Assembly: GCA_963718635.1 (NCBI GenBank)
Contig: OY970367.1
Location: 5,952,001-6,016,000 of the forward strand
Direction: 5' to 3'
DNA from: JAIOQJ01 sp963718635
Lineage (GTDB): Bacteria > Planctomycetota > Planctomycetia > Gemmatales > Gemmataceae
Length of the DNA: 64,000 bases
Position 1 is the stretch's first letter; the number at the start of each line of letters is the position of its first letter. This document shows, piece by piece, positions 17,362 through 26,385 of this stretch. The translations under genes and the position numbers were made by a program. Below the pieces are notes generated by a model. It had not been told where the DNA came from and did no database searches. It saw nothing but the letters and a program-made list of their open reading frames with translations.

Positions 17362-17754
17362 GTTCGAAACTCCGCCCGCAAACGATCGTCGATAGTTCGG
17401 CCAAGCTAGCTTTCAGTGAACCCGGGGCGACGCCGCCTACACTTGCGAAAGCGCGGCATGTCATTCTCTTTATCGGCAGGAGCGTTACGACCGCTCAACT
17501 TTTCCCGCACGGATTTTCGGGAATCATCGATAAATTTTACCTCTTTTGAACTTCCATCCATTTATCCCGGCAAGATGGAGAAATCTGGACGACGGCGTGG
17601 AAGAACGTATGGTTATCTAAAGATTGCCGTGGCAAAACGGGGAGAACGGGTCGGTGGCAGCGCCTCAAACCCGGAATTTCTGACCAAGCACAGGTTTTTT
17701 CCGGGAAATGCAAACGGAAAAACGCTAATTTAATTGAGCATATTTGGCGCTGCC

Positions 17755-18639
17755 ATGAACTCTCCAACGTCGGCTAAGGATTACGACCGCATCATGGCTT
17801 CAAAATTGAAATCGTGGTTCGAACGCATTCGCCCCCGGTCGTATGGCCGTAAGAACGGCCTCATTCTCCTAAACGGGTTGGCTGAGCAGCAGGAATCGTG
17901 GTATCGCAATATCCGCTACTGGGGCCGTTATTTCGATGTGCATATGCCCAACTTGCTGGCCTACGAAGGAGATGCCCTGCACCGTCGCATCCGCGAAGGG
18001 CTGCCGATTTCCGTCGAATATCTGGTCGAACAGCTGCATTATTATGTGACGCAGTTCGTGCAGACGCCCCCCTACCATATCGTGTCGAGCAGCTTGGGCG
18101 GCAAGGTCGCCATCGAATTTGCGATCAAGTACCCCGCGCTGGTTTCGCGTCTTGTGCTGATCTGTCCTTCGGGAATGGGCGACGAAGAACGGCTGCCGAT
18201 TATGGAAGGCGTGAAACACCACGACTATAAGAAGCTGATTACCAGCGTCTTCCATAAGCCGCGGCTGGTCGATCGCGAACTGCTGAAGTATTATCAGACG
18301 CGCTTCCAGAGCCGAAAGTGGAAGATGGGGATGCTGAAAACCGTGAAGGGAACGAACGACCATGTCGTTCGCCCACACCTGCCGCAAGTTTCTCAGCTCA
18401 CTCTATTTATTAGTGGTGAAGAAGATCGCATCGTCGATCCCGTAGTCGGCAAAAAGGCGGCAGGCGAAATTCCCCAGGGTCATTACCTTTCGATTCCCAA
18501 TTGTGGTCACGCGCCGCAAATCGAGAAGCCTTGGCTCGTCAATCGCCTGGTCGTCCATTTTTTATCGTCGCCCCGGCCGAGTTCCCACCCCCGATTCACT
18601 CAACTGATCCTACACAAACCCAGCCGAGTGCATTCATGA
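17755..18639 (+). CDS. Alpha/beta hydrolase
   Basis: 294 residues from the ATG at 17755; a TTG at 17734 is an alternative. LILLNGLAEQQESW is the oxyanion strand region. S113 in SSSLGG is the expected nucleophile, the Asp lies in SGEEDRIVDP and the His in NCGHAPQIEKP, so the triad is complete. Size and layout fit carboxylesterase or lipase-like hydrolases. Its TGA overlaps the ATG of the methyltransferase gene by 4 bp (ATGA), so both are translated together and may act on the same substrate, possibly a lipid. Substrate not determinable. Confidence 0.88.
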   Translation: MNSPTSAKDYDRIMASKLKSWFERIRPRSYGRKNGLILLNGLAEQQESWYRNIRYWGRYFDVHMPNLLAYEGDALHRRIREGLPISVEYLVEQLHYYVTQFVQTPPYHIVSSSLGGKVAIEFAIKYPALVSRLVLICPSGMGDEERLPIMEGVKHHDYKKLITSVFHKPRLVDRELLKYYQTRFQSRKWKMGMLKTVKGTNDHVVRPHLPQVSQLTLFISGEEDRIVDPVVGKKAAGEIPQGHYLSIPNCGHAPQIEKPWLVNRLVVHFLSSPRPSSHPRFTQLILHKPSRVHS

Positions 18640-19283
18640 GCCATCCCACCCAGGCGCCGCAAAATATGAGTCACGTCATGCCCAACAAGAGCGGAAGCCC
18701 CGACTGGTTGCTCATGCTCGGAAAGTTCGTCCGTCATGGCAGCACGATCGCTTCGTTCGTGCCCAGTTCGCGCTTTCTATCACGAGCGCTTATTCACGGC
18801 ATCGATTGGGAGAAAGCCCAGTGCCTCGTCGAGCTGGGGGCGGGCACGGGACCGGTTACCAAGCTGCTGGTACGCCACGCCCGGCCGCACACGAAGCTGA
18901 TCGTCATTGAACAAGATCCCGATTTCTGCCGTCGGCTACGCGAGAAGTTTCCAGGCGCCGCCAATCTCGACATCGTCGAAGGCGATGCCGGCAAGCTCGA
19001 CCAAATCCTCGAAGCCCGCGGCATTAAGATGTGCGACCATATTCTCTCGGGGCTGCCGACGCCCTCGCTTCCCAGCACTTTGCGCGAATCGATCATGGCG
19101 GCATCGCACAAGGTGCTGCCCGAACATGGCATGTTTCGCCAACTCACCAACATGCCCTGGATCTACTATCGCTTCTACAAGAACTACTTTGAAAAAGTGA
19201 ACTTCAAAGTCGTCCCTCTCAATTTTCCCCCGGCCGGTGTTTATTATTGCAAGGGTTACAGGAAGATGGCGGCAGCAGCGTGA
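18636..19283 (+). CDS. SAM-dependent methyltransferase, phospholipid N-methyltransferase-like
   Basis: 215 residues from the ATG at 18636, which overlaps the stop of the hydrolase gene. The SAM-binding motif I is CLVELGAGTGPVTKLL (residues 64-78), followed by IVIEQDPDFCRRLREKFP with the acidic residue for ribose binding, and a CDHILSGLPTPSLP segment in place of motif IV. The FVRHGSTIASFVPSSRFLSRALI start and the late MPWIYYRFYKNYFEKVNFKVVPLNFPPAGVYYC are typical of the PmtA-like phospholipid and KsgA-related group. Membrane lipid methylation is the best guess, supported by the coupled hydrolase. Confidence 0.85.
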   Translation: MSHPTQAPQNMSHVMPNKSGSPDWLLMLGKFVRHGSTIASFVPSSRFLSRALIHGIDWEKAQCLVELGAGTGPVTKLLVRHARPHTKLIVIEQDPDFCRRLREKFPGAANLDIVEGDAGKLDQILEARGIKMCDHILSGLPTPSLPSTLRESIMAASHKVLPEHGMFRQLTNMPWIYYRFYKNYFEKVNFKVVPLNFPPAGVYYCKGYRKMAAAA

Positions 19284-19381
19284 TTCACATTCGTTGCATT
19301 GCCGAATGCCCTTTCTTCGCAACGGCATCTGCTTTATAGTGCAAGTGGCAACGCGATTGGCTACTGGATAGAAGGTGAACT

Positions 19382-19705
19382 GTGATCGAATCATTTTCAA
19401 TATCTCAAATTGAGGGCGGAGAGTCGCAGCAAATCGATCAATGTCGTCCAATCGAGTTGAATAATCTCAAGGGGACGATGGAGAATGAGCCCTCTGCCGG
19501 CCTCTTGGCCGATTGGGCATGGATTTTCGAGCTTGGTGTACGAGGACTGCTTAGCAGCTATCAAGGTCGCTATATTGCAGTGATTGGAAAGAAGATTGTG
19601 GCAACAGGCGAAAACGAGCCCGAATTGCGGGTGAGAGTTGCCACCGAATTTGGGGTCGATTCTGAGAGAGTAGCTCTCTTTTACAATGATGGTCCGGAAG
19701 AATGA
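19382..19705 (+). CDS. DUF5678-like small protein
   Basis: 107 residues from GTG; an internal ATG (MENEPSAGLL) could also serve. The core LLSSYQGRYIAVIGKKIVATGENEPELRVRVATEFG matches the DUF5678 pattern (Y-x-G-(K/R)-(W/Y)-(I/V)-A-V...G..(I/V)A.G). These small proteins are often encoded beside retropepsin-like proteins, as here: the next gene overlaps this one by 20 bp. The role is unknown; a toxin-antitoxin-like or protease/partner pair has been suggested only by such neighbourhoods. Confidence 0.7.
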   Translation: MIESFSISQIEGGESQQIDQCRPIELNNLKGTMENEPSAGLLADWAWIFELGVRGLLSSYQGRYIAVIGKKIVATGENEPELRVRVATEFGVDSERVALFYNDGPEE

Positions 19706-20204
19706 CCATTATATTTTTTCGGAAATAAGATCTGTGGCACGTATCCGCCTGCCCATCATTCGCAGGCTGTTTTCGGTTTCAGCGGGACTTGAGTCTCCGG
19801 TTACGCTGTCGCATATTCGGATTCATTGTGCATTTCTGCTCGAAACCGCAAACACAAAGATGTTTCGCGAAGGCGTGATTGATACTGGCGCCAAATTCAC
19901 TGTTGTGCCAGAAAAGATTTGGAAGGGCATCGAAACTGAAATCGATTGGCTGGAGGCAACGTATTATCCAACGCCCTTGCGTATCATCGGGGGGACTTAT
20001 CCTTTTCGTTTCGGCAGAGTGCAGGTTACTCCAATCCAACCCGATCTGAATCTTAGACTCGATACTAAGGTAATCATCGCGCAATTTCCTCAGGATGGCG
20101 GGAACCTGAGGCACGTGATTTTCGGGCTCGGTGGCGGATTCTTCGAAGACCGGCAATTGTCGGTGAATGTAAGTTTGAACGAGGCTTGGCTTGAACAAGC
20201 GTAG
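19686..20204 (+). CDS. Retropepsin-like aspartic protease domain protein
   Basis: 172 residues; start at one of two adjacent ATGs (19686 or 19689), both inside the preceding gene. EGVIDTGAKFTVVPEKIW holds the D66-T-G triplet of a retropepsin-type half-site, with the hydrophobic strand that follows it in this fold. HVIFGLGGGFFEDRQLSV near the end corresponds to the late (I/L)-(I/L)-G strand. Single-domain members act as dimers with one Asp from each subunit. Bacterial homologues are uncharacterised. Overlap with the DUF5678-like gene implies joint expression. Confidence 0.7.
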   Translation: MMVRKNDHYIFSEIRSVARIRLPIIRRLFSVSAGLESPVTLSHIRIHCAFLLETANTKMFREGVIDTGAKFTVVPEKIWKGIETEIDWLEATYYPTPLRIIGGTYPFRFGRVQVTPIQPDLNLRLDTKVIIAQFPQDGGNLRHVIFGLGGGFFEDRQLSVNVSLNEAWLEQA

Positions 20205-20287
20205 AATTAATCACATGATTTCTTCAATGTCTCGTTGAGTATCAAGATCAAGCGCGAGCCACTCGCCTCGTTTCGATGGAGCAAACA

Positions 20288-21193
20288 ATGGCGAACAACG
20301 TTCTTCTCTCTGATCCTCACGGTCTCGATGAAATTATCCCCGAGGATTTCTTGATCGACAGTGATGGAGTGCCTATGGAGACCCCTTGGCATTTTCGGGC
20401 GATGAGCAATTTGATTGAAAGCGCTGAACATCATTTCCAAGGCCGAGACGACTATTATACCGCCGGCAACATGTTTCTCTATTACAGTCCGGAACAGGCA
20501 CGCAATAAAGACTTTCGAGGCCCCGACTTTTTCTTTGTCTGGAATACGAATCATCTGCCGGATCGCCGCTTTTGGTACGTCTGGGAAGAGAAGCGAACGC
20601 CCAACGTGGTGATTGAACTCAGTTCGCCTTCTACGCGCGAAGAAGATCATACCGTCAAGAAAGACATCTACGAACAAATCCTCCGTGTCGCAGACTATTA
20701 TTGTTTCGATCCCGATGGTAATATTCTCGAAGGCTGGCGGTTGCACGGGCGCGAATACGTCACTCTTTCTCCCAATGAGAAAGGTTGGCTTTGGTGCGAA
20801 GAACTACAACTCTGGGTTGGCGCCTGGCAAGGGCAGACGAATGGCTATGAATCGGTCTACCCACGGTTCTTCGACACCGAAGGAAATCTGGTGATGACCG
20901 GCAAGGAAGCGGGGTTTGTCGCCCGGGATGCGGCGGAAGTTCGCTTAGATGTCGCCATTGCTGCTCGGGACGTCGCCTTTGCCGGCAGGGATACTGCCTT
21001 CGCCGCAAGGGACAGCGCTTTTGCCGCTCTTGCTGCTGCCAATGCTGAGAAAGAGACTGCTCAGTCACTCGTTGAGCATGAACGTATAAAAGCTGCAGGA
21101 GAAAAACGACGTGCCGAAGCGGCTGAGCGAGAATTGGCTTCCCTGCGTGAGCGGATTGCTCTTTTGGAAAAGGGCGCTTCGGTTGGTTCGTGA
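20288..21193 (+). CDS. Uma2-family protein with C-terminal coiled coil
   Basis: 301 residues from the ATG at 20288 (GGAG 7 nt upstream). The Uma2/DUF820 core lies at about residues 25-190: GPDFFFVWN and TPNVVIELSSPSTREEDHTVKKDIYEQILRVADYYCFDPDGNILEGWRL contain the PD...E.K residues of a PD-(D/E)XK-like site. After it, residues about 210-300 form an Ala-rich helix with 7-residue repeats (AARDVAF, AGRDTAF, AARDSAF), then a charged coiled coil ending in RERIALLEKG. The coiled coil probably mediates self-association. Uma2 proteins are very abundant in planctomycetes and cyanobacteria; their function is not settled. Confidence 0.85.
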   Translation: MANNVLLSDPHGLDEIIPEDFLIDSDGVPMETPWHFRAMSNLIESAEHHFQGRDDYYTAGNMFLYYSPEQARNKDFRGPDFFFVWNTNHLPDRRFWYVWEEKRTPNVVIELSSPSTREEDHTVKKDIYEQILRVADYYCFDPDGNILEGWRLHGREYVTLSPNEKGWLWCEELQLWVGAWQGQTNGYESVYPRFFDTEGNLVMTGKEAGFVARDAAEVRLDVAIAARDVAFAGRDTAFAARDSAFAALAAANAEKETAQSLVEHERIKAAGEKRRAEAAERELASLRERIALLEKGASVGS

Positions 21194-21224
21194 TCGTAAA
21201 CCCCTCAATCAAAGGAGTAAAATC

Positions 21225-21785
21225 ATGTCGCGCATCATCTGTTTTATTGTCTTGTTTGCAGCGGTCGGAGTTTTGGCAGCCGATGAGCCGAAAGCGGATA
21301 AGCCGACGGTCGAGCTGTTCAACGGGAAAGATCTGACCGGCTGGGGTTACAAGTCAGGCGAAAAATTTGACGGCAAGACCGAGTCGGACGATAAGCGCTA
21401 TACCGCAAAAGACGGTGTCATCATCGTGAATCCTGGCAAAGGCATCAAGCAGTTGTGGACAACAGCCAAGTTTCCTAAAGATTTCGAACTCCGTCTGGAA
21501 TTCCGCGCGGCGGTGAATGCCGACAGCGGCGTGTTCGTTCGCGGTCCGCAGTTGCAGGTCCGCGATTATCTCGTGGCCGGGCCTTATAAAAATCTGAAAA
21601 AATATAAAGCGCAGGACTGGAACGAAATCGTTGTGATTGTTACTGGAAAAGTGGCCAATTGCACCTGCAATGGCGAAGTATTGGAAGAGGCGCTCAAAGT
21701 TCCCGAGACAGGCGGCATCGGCTTGGAGGCCGACCGAGGGCAGATGGAGTATCGCAACATCCGCCTCAAAGAAACCGGCAAGTGA
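21225..21785 (+). CDS. Secreted DUF1080 (3-keto-disaccharide hydrolase-like) protein
   Basis: 186 residues from the ATG at 21225 with AAAGGAG upstream; longer frames run into the Uma2 gene. Signal peptide (FIVLFAAVGVLAAD). The DUF1080 concanavalin-like domain is clear: VELFNGKDLTGWGY, YTAKDGVIIV, FPKDFELRLEFRAAVNADSGVFVRGP and GIGLEADRGQMEYRNIRLKE. This fold is associated with hydrolysis of 3-keto-glycosides in some bacteria, and planctomycetes have large secreted sets of it. Likely periplasmic sugar handling; substrate unknown. Confidence 0.92.
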   Translation: MSRIICFIVLFAAVGVLAADEPKADKPTVELFNGKDLTGWGYKSGEKFDGKTESDDKRYTAKDGVIIVNPGKGIKQLWTTAKFPKDFELRLEFRAAVNADSGVFVRGPQLQVRDYLVAGPYKNLKKYKAQDWNEIVVIVTGKVANCTCNGEVLEEALKVPETGGIGLEADRGQMEYRNIRLKETGK

Positions 21786-21798
21786 AACGGCTTGATAC

Positions 21799-22215
21799 AT
21801 GAATATTTTGCGAACCCATCACGTGGCCATCATCTGCGCTGACTACGAGCGATCCAAAAGGTTTTACACACACGTGCTGGGTTGTGAAATCGTGGCGGAA
21901 ACTTATCGCCGCGAGCGCGATTCCTACAAACTCGACCTGCGTCTGCCAGACGGAGTGCAGCTCGAAATCTTTTCGTTCCCCAAAGCGCCGAAACGCCTAA
22001 GTTATCCCGAAGCCTGCGGCCTCCGGCATCTAGCCTTTGAGGTGCCCGACATTCAGACAAGCATTGAGCATCTGAAGAGTGAAGGCGTTACCGTCGAAGC
22101 CGTACGTGTTGATGAGTTCACCGGCAGACGCTTCACTTTTTTTGCCGATCCCGATGGCCTGCCTTTGGAGCTTTACGAGTCCTTTGAGGCAGGCTCTTCG
22201 CCGATATCCGATTGA
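21799..22215 (+). CDS. VOC-family metalloenzyme (glyoxalase-like, YaeR type)
   Basis: 138 residues forming one VOC domain of two beta-alpha-beta-beta-beta units. The four metal ligands are in place: H8 (THHVAIIC), E56 (QLEIFSFP), H77 (LRHLAFEVPD) and E124 (LELYE). The sequence closely follows the YaeR/GloA2-like group, including the ADYERSKRFYTHVLGCE start and DPDGLPLELYE end. Members bind a divalent metal and act on small thiol or oxo compounds; the exact reaction is unclear. It lies 13 bp after the DUF1080 gene. Confidence 0.9.
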   Translation: MNILRTHHVAIICADYERSKRFYTHVLGCEIVAETYRRERDSYKLDLRLPDGVQLEIFSFPKAPKRLSYPEACGLRHLAFEVPDIQTSIEHLKSEGVTVEAVRVDEFTGRRFTFFADPDGLPLELYESFEAGSSPISD

Positions 22216-22290
22216 GGATCGAAGCGTTACTCCCGGAAAGCCCCCTTCTCCACTGTCTCTAACTAGCGCGTAGTCTATAAACTGTTCCAG

Positions 22291-23592
22291 ATGAATGTCA
22301 CACCTCCGTTGATCGAGCGTTGGCGCTGGGGCATCGTCTGGCTGCTCTTTCTTGCGACGTTGATCAATTACACCGATCGTCTAGCTCTCGTGGCAACCCA
22401 ACGACAGGTGCTCGACGAATTCGTCGGCCCGGATGTAAAGGCGCAAGATCGTGTCTGGGGCGAAATCAATTTCGCCTTCGGCATGTCATTCGGGCTATTC
22501 CAGATCTTGGCCGGCTTCCTGATCGATCGATTCCGGTTGCGGCTCCTCTATGTAGGTGCAATCGTCGTTTGGTCAACCGCGGGAATTCTCACCGGCTTCG
22601 TGCCCGCCGGCGCGCTCACCATGTTGATGCTCTGCCGTATTTTGCTCGGGTTTGGCGAAGCGTATAACTGGCCCTGCGCGGTCACAACTATTCGCCGCAT
22701 CATCCCGCGCGAATCGCGCAGCCTGGCAAACGGTATCTTCCATTCCGGCGCCTCCATTGGGGCGGTCGCCACACCGTTCCTTGCGTTGCTTCTGATCCGC
22801 GAGGACGGCAGCGGCTGGCGCGGCCTCTTCATCATCGTCGGCAGCGTTGGGTTCTTATGGGCGATTCTTTGGCTCTATTGCACACGCGGCTCACGCGGCG
22901 AAATTCTCGACTCTCCCACTACAGTTGATGCAAGGGTCGAAGAAACGTCGATGGATCGCCGTTCCTTCGCTGCCGTCTTCACCCTTCGGCTCTTCTGGAT
23001 CTGCTTACTCACCGGCATCTGCGTGAACGTTGCCTGGCACGTTTATTACACGTGGTTCCCGCGTTATCTCAAACTGAATCTCCAAATTGATCGCCGAACC
23101 GAACAGGGCATCATGGCTGGCTTTTTTATCGCGGCAGACATTGGCAGCATGTTCTCTGGCTGGACCATCAGAAAGCTGACGCGTAGCGGCTTGCAAGTGG
23201 AACAAGCCCGCAAGCGAGTGATGTTTGGCTTGGCGTCTCTAACCATGCTTTCGATACCGGCGGTGCTAACGAGTGGCAGCGTGCTGAGTATGGCGCTGTT
23301 CTACGTGGTTGCAGCTGCAGGGATGGGGGGGTTCGCGATCTTTTTTTCCCTTGCCCAAGACATCGTTGCCCGGCATACGGCCAAGACGCTTGGCATCTGC
23401 GGCGCGACCTCATGGGTCGTGATTGCCTGTTTCAACGGCATTTTGGGAAAGATCGTCGGCCCCGAAGTGAATGGCGACGTGCTACTGAGTTATGGCGACA
23501 TGTTCATCATCATCGGCGCAGCGCCAATGATCGCGGCGGTAGCGGGGCTGGCCTGGCCCTCACGCCGGGCAAAAGCGGAAATCAAAGCTTAA
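22291..23592 (+). CDS. MFS transporter, anion:cation symporter (hexuronate/sugar acid) type
   Basis: 433 residues with about 12 membrane helices. Typical start for the ACS family: IVWLLFLATLINYTDRLALVATQ, which corresponds to the NY.DR motif. Then GMSFGLFQILAGFLIDRFRLR (loop 2-3 motif), RILLGFGEAYNWPCAVTTIRRIIPRESRSLANGIFHSGASIGAVATP (the E-A.N.P and G...SG motifs of hexuronate and glucarate carriers). A sugar acid or similar organic anion is the likely substrate, driven by H+ or Na+. No matching catabolic operon is adjacent. Inner membrane. Confidence 0.9.
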   Translation: MNVTPPLIERWRWGIVWLLFLATLINYTDRLALVATQRQVLDEFVGPDVKAQDRVWGEINFAFGMSFGLFQILAGFLIDRFRLRLLYVGAIVVWSTAGILTGFVPAGALTMLMLCRILLGFGEAYNWPCAVTTIRRIIPRESRSLANGIFHSGASIGAVATPFLALLLIREDGSGWRGLFIIVGSVGFLWAILWLYCTRGSRGEILDSPTTVDARVEETSMDRRSFAAVFTLRLFWICLLTGICVNVAWHVYYTWFPRYLKLNLQIDRRTEQGIMAGFFIAADIGSMFSGWTIRKLTRSGLQVEQARKRVMFGLASLTMLSIPAVLTSGSVLSMALFYVVAAAGMGGFAIFFSLAQDIVARHTAKTLGICGATSWVVIACFNGILGKIVGPEVNGDVLLSYGDMFIIIGAAPMIAAVAGLAWPSRRAKAEIKA

Positions 23593-23626
23593 AGCTACGA
23601 AGCAGCCATTTTGAATCAAAATCGAT

Positions 23627-23748
23627 TAGCCACGGAATGAACACAGACGAAACACGGACAAATCAAACATTCGATGGCGGGCTCGAAACCGCCTTGATTG
23701 AACTTCTTCGCTTTTATCCGTGTTTGTTCTGTGTTCCATCCGTGGCTA
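23627..23748. repeat. Long inverted repeat of the 'CACGGA...AACACGGA' type
   Basis: The left arm begins at 23627 (TAGCCACGGAATGAACACAG...) and pairs with the right arm ending at 23748 (...CTGTGTTCCATCCGTGGCTA), with about 35 bases in each arm. It lies between the convergent MFS and DUF6941 genes and could act as a bidirectional terminator. A related copy is at 51.98-52.10 kb. Confidence 0.75.
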
Positions 23749-23781
23749 AAGAATTTTCGTTTGGTGGGCCATTTCCACCAC

Positions 23782-24198
23782 TCAGGTTTTGGGCGTGTTC
23801 AGATGGGCGGTGATGACCCGTTCGGTCAAGAAGTGATTGTTCGCATAAACTTGCAGAAGGTATTCGCCCGGCTTCGTGAAGACAACATCGCGCACCGGCA
23901 CCACCAGATCAGCTACCACCTTCGGATCGTTGACCGTCAGCTCGGCCTCGATTTTATAGACCGGCTCATCTTTGCGATCGCTCGCCACGATCTGTAATCG
24001 CAACGGCACTTTCCCCTCGGCGCCGGCCAGCGCCAGATAAATCAAAAGCTGCGGATGCTTCGTCGGGAATCCGTTCGAATTGATCGAATTGAATAACCCC
24101 AGCAACGTCCACTTCCCCGACCCCGGGTCACGGTGCGCGCCATCACATATGAGCATGTTCAGAGCTTGAATAGCAGAATGGGAACGTTCAGTTGACAT
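23782..24198 (-). CDS. DUF6941-family protein
   Basis: 138 residues, beta-rich. It begins ALNMLICDGAHRDPGSGKWTLLGLFNSINSNGFPTKHPQLLIYLALAGAEGKVPLRLQIV, and ends VVFTKPGEYLLQVYANNHFLTERVITAH. The order 'C(D).....D..(S/T)GK..L.G.F..I....FP' and the last strand '(P/G)GxYxxxVxxNxxxLxxRxxxV' fit the DUF6941 family as I know it, a small all-beta protein of unknown function common in planctomycetes. Stand-alone gene, convergent with the MFS gene. Confidence 0.75.
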   Translation of the reverse strand: MSTERSHSAIQALNMLICDGAHRDPGSGKWTLLGLFNSINSNGFPTKHPQLLIYLALAGAEGKVPLRLQIVASDRKDEPVYKIEAELTVNDPKVVADLVVPVRDVVFTKPGEYLLQVYANNHFLTERVITAHLNTPKT

Positions 24199-24352
24199 AG
24201 CGAAGTGGTCCTTAACGATTCAGAGTGAAGGTAACGCCTACCTGATAACGGCTGATCGGAAATCCAGCGTTATTGCCGCAGTTCTATTCTACAAATCGCT
24301 GCGACGCTTCTGATGGAATCAAAGTGAAAAGCCCAATCAGCCATTCGTTCGC

Positions 24353-25324
24353 CTAATACGCCTGACCGTCAACAGTCTCTCCACCCGATCGCGTAACCAG
24401 CGCTGATAACACACTTATTTTGATGTTGCTGCGAAGCAGATGAACCGAACCATCTGCGAAAACGACGTTGGCCCCGATGGTGTGGAACCCGTAAATCTCG
24501 CTGTTGTTGGTGCAATTGACGACACAAGAAAAGTTGCCCGTTCCGGCGCCGTTGCTATTTGGGAGAGACCCGTCGCTGTTGGCGCCGTCAATGGCAAACG
24601 CGGCATTCGGGTCGGCCCAGCCGCCTTCTTTTAGAGCGTAACCTGGACTGCCGGACGGGATGGGAACGTTTCCGGATTTGTACGTCGTGGGCCGGCCGGC
24701 ATCCTCGGCAACCAATATAGTTTGAGAGGTTCCGTCCGTAATCATCTCAACCGTGACCGCGAGATCTTCATCAAGCGCCCCCAGCTGTCTCGGATCGTTC
24801 GTGACGCCGATGCCGCTGAATCCCGGAACGTTATTCGTTGCTACCCACCACTTCAACGAACTGATGGAGCTATAATCGCCACATGCACGCGGCGTCTTAA
24901 ATCCACCTTTTTCCGATGGCGACGTGTCGACGCGGCTCTCGCCCAGCGGCGAACTTGGGCACAGATAGACTTTTACCGGGGTCGCTATAGCCGTCGCGTT
25001 CTGCGGATCATCCCAGTTCAGGTTGTAATGATAGGTTTCCGCAAGATTTTGCTGCTCCAAATACGGCAAGACGACCGCTGTCCAAGAGGTCATAGGCAGA
25101 ACGGTGCTTCGGCCAATGGGGAAAGTCTTATTGCTGCTCTCATAGTTTACGAGCGCTAAGCCGATTTGCTTTAGATTGTTTGTGCATTTGATGCGATTCG
25201 CGGCCTCGCGCACTTTCTGGACGGCCGGCAACAGCAAGCCAATGAGAATCGCAATGATTGCGATTACGACCAATAGCTCAATGAGGGTGAACGCTTGGCG
25301 TCGAACGATTTTCGATAGAGTCAT
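24353..25324 (-). CDS. DUF1559 pseudopilin-like protein
   Basis: 323 residues from the ATG at 25324 (AGGAG 8 nt upstream). It has a type IV prepilin N-terminus: RRQAFTLIELLVVIAIIAILIGLLLPAVQKVREAAN. This is cleaved and methylated at the F in other pseudopilins, leaving the hydrophobic helix. The DUF1559 domain follows (NNLKQIGLALVNYESSNKTFPIG...LEQQNLAETY...TDGTSQTILVAEDAGR...). The H-X9-DG end is present (GFHTIGANVVFADGSVHLL). Planctomycetes encode dozens of these; they are thought to be envelope-associated or pseudopilus proteins. Confidence 0.95.
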   Translation of the reverse strand: MTLSKIVRRQAFTLIELLVVIAIIAILIGLLLPAVQKVREAANRIKCTNNLKQIGLALVNYESSNKTFPIGRSTVLPMTSWTAVVLPYLEQQNLAETYHYNLNWDDPQNATAIATPVKVYLCPSSPLGESRVDTSPSEKGGFKTPRACGDYSSISSLKWWVATNNVPGFSGIGVTNDPRQLGALDEDLAVTVEMITDGTSQTILVAEDAGRPTTYKSGNVPIPSGSPGYALKEGGWADPNAAFAIDGANSDGSLPNSNGAGTGNFSCVVNCTNNSEIYGFHTIGANVVFADGSVHLLRSNIKISVLSALVTRSGGETVDGQAY

Positions 25325-25998
25325 TGCAGATTCTCCTGAAAGCACAACGAATGCTTAATTGCCGGCCGAATGGAATTGCCTGAGGCACTGCCTCACTGCG
25401 GAAATCTCCGCATTTGCTACATCTCCTACGATGAGAGTCAAATTCTACCTAACCCAATGGGGCGCGAGGAGGTCCGAAGCACATCTTCACATACTCTTCA
25501 CAGTTCCTTCACACATGCCTGTATAACAATTTCAGGTGAACGAAAGGCAATATGAGGGTGGGAGCGGATTTTCACGGCCGGAGCTTGATCAGACTAATGG
25601 CAGCTGCCCTGATTTGTCGTAAATGCTCGGAGATTTCAGCATTCGCATCACAATGAATGATTCTGTATGTGAAGAGACTGTGAAGGTGTCGTTAATATGC
25701 GTAATCGAGTATTGTTTCTCAGTCTTAGATCAATTAAAAGTTTTATATGACTTGAAACAAGCCGATGGCGTCACTCGCAAATCGCCTTCTACCGCAAACC
25801 AATATGCCCCGGATCGCTCAACCTGCCGTGAACTGGTTTGATTGACTCGAACGCAATTAGATTGGCAACCTTGGATCTTCGAGGCTGATGACCGCTGCGG
25901 CGGAACGAAGATTCCCATCCCACAACGTGTCTCTGCACTTTTCCGTCCGCCGATGCGGAACGGACACGTGGAGATTTTCAAGAAAGAGAATCCTCGAA
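25325..25998. other. Intergenic region between divergent DUF1559 and giant-protein genes
   Basis: 674 bp without a credible gene; it must hold the promoters of both divergent genes. It is more AT-rich than the flanks between about 25560 and 25860 (GTTTTATATGAC, ATTAATATGCG). I see no clear operator, hairpin or terminator. Confidence 0.5.
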
Positions 25999-26385
25999 AT
26001 GAATCGCATCACGATGAAAAGCTGGCTCAACCGAGTGTGGAAACAAATCGACAACCGGCCGCTGAAACAGCGGCAAACGTTTCGCACCGTCAAGCTCAAC
26101 GTCGAGCAACTTGAATCGCGTGATGTGCCTTCAGCTTTCACCGCCGGCAACATTGCCGTGTTGGATCTGGCTGCTGCTTCGACCAACACTACCGGGTCGA
26201 TTTTAGAGCTGAACCCGCTTACTGCTAATCAGTCAAGTCCTGTTCAGACTGTAAGCATCGCGTCAACGGGGGCCAACGCTCTCCGCTTCAGCAACTCGGG
26301 AACGAGCAGTTTTCTTTCGGACACGAACGACCGAACACTCCTTGCGTTCGGCGCGTACAACACGACAGACTCTTCGACAGACTGA
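25999..26385 (+). CDS. Giant secreted protein 1, N-terminal piece
   Basis: 128 residues from the ATG at 25999, the first before the conserved segment. The start MNRITMKSWLNRVWKQ and the motif TFRTVKLNVEQLESRDVPSA form the planctomycete N-terminal export-type signature of giant surface proteins. Then FTAGNIAVLDLAAASTNTTGSILELN begins the first of two related ~300-residue blocks. The frame ends at TDSSTD; in the second block (29.4 kb) the same region reads TNSTVTDLATLTT. A frame change near 26380 gives TDLSNTTTSDRAVGTLG, so this is the front of the next entry. Confidence 0.8.
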   Translation: MNRITMKSWLNRVWKQIDNRPLKQRQTFRTVKLNVEQLESRDVPSAFTAGNIAVLDLAAASTNTTGSILELNPLTANQSSPVQTVSIASTGANALRFSNSGTSSFLSDTNDRTLLAFGAYNTTDSSTD

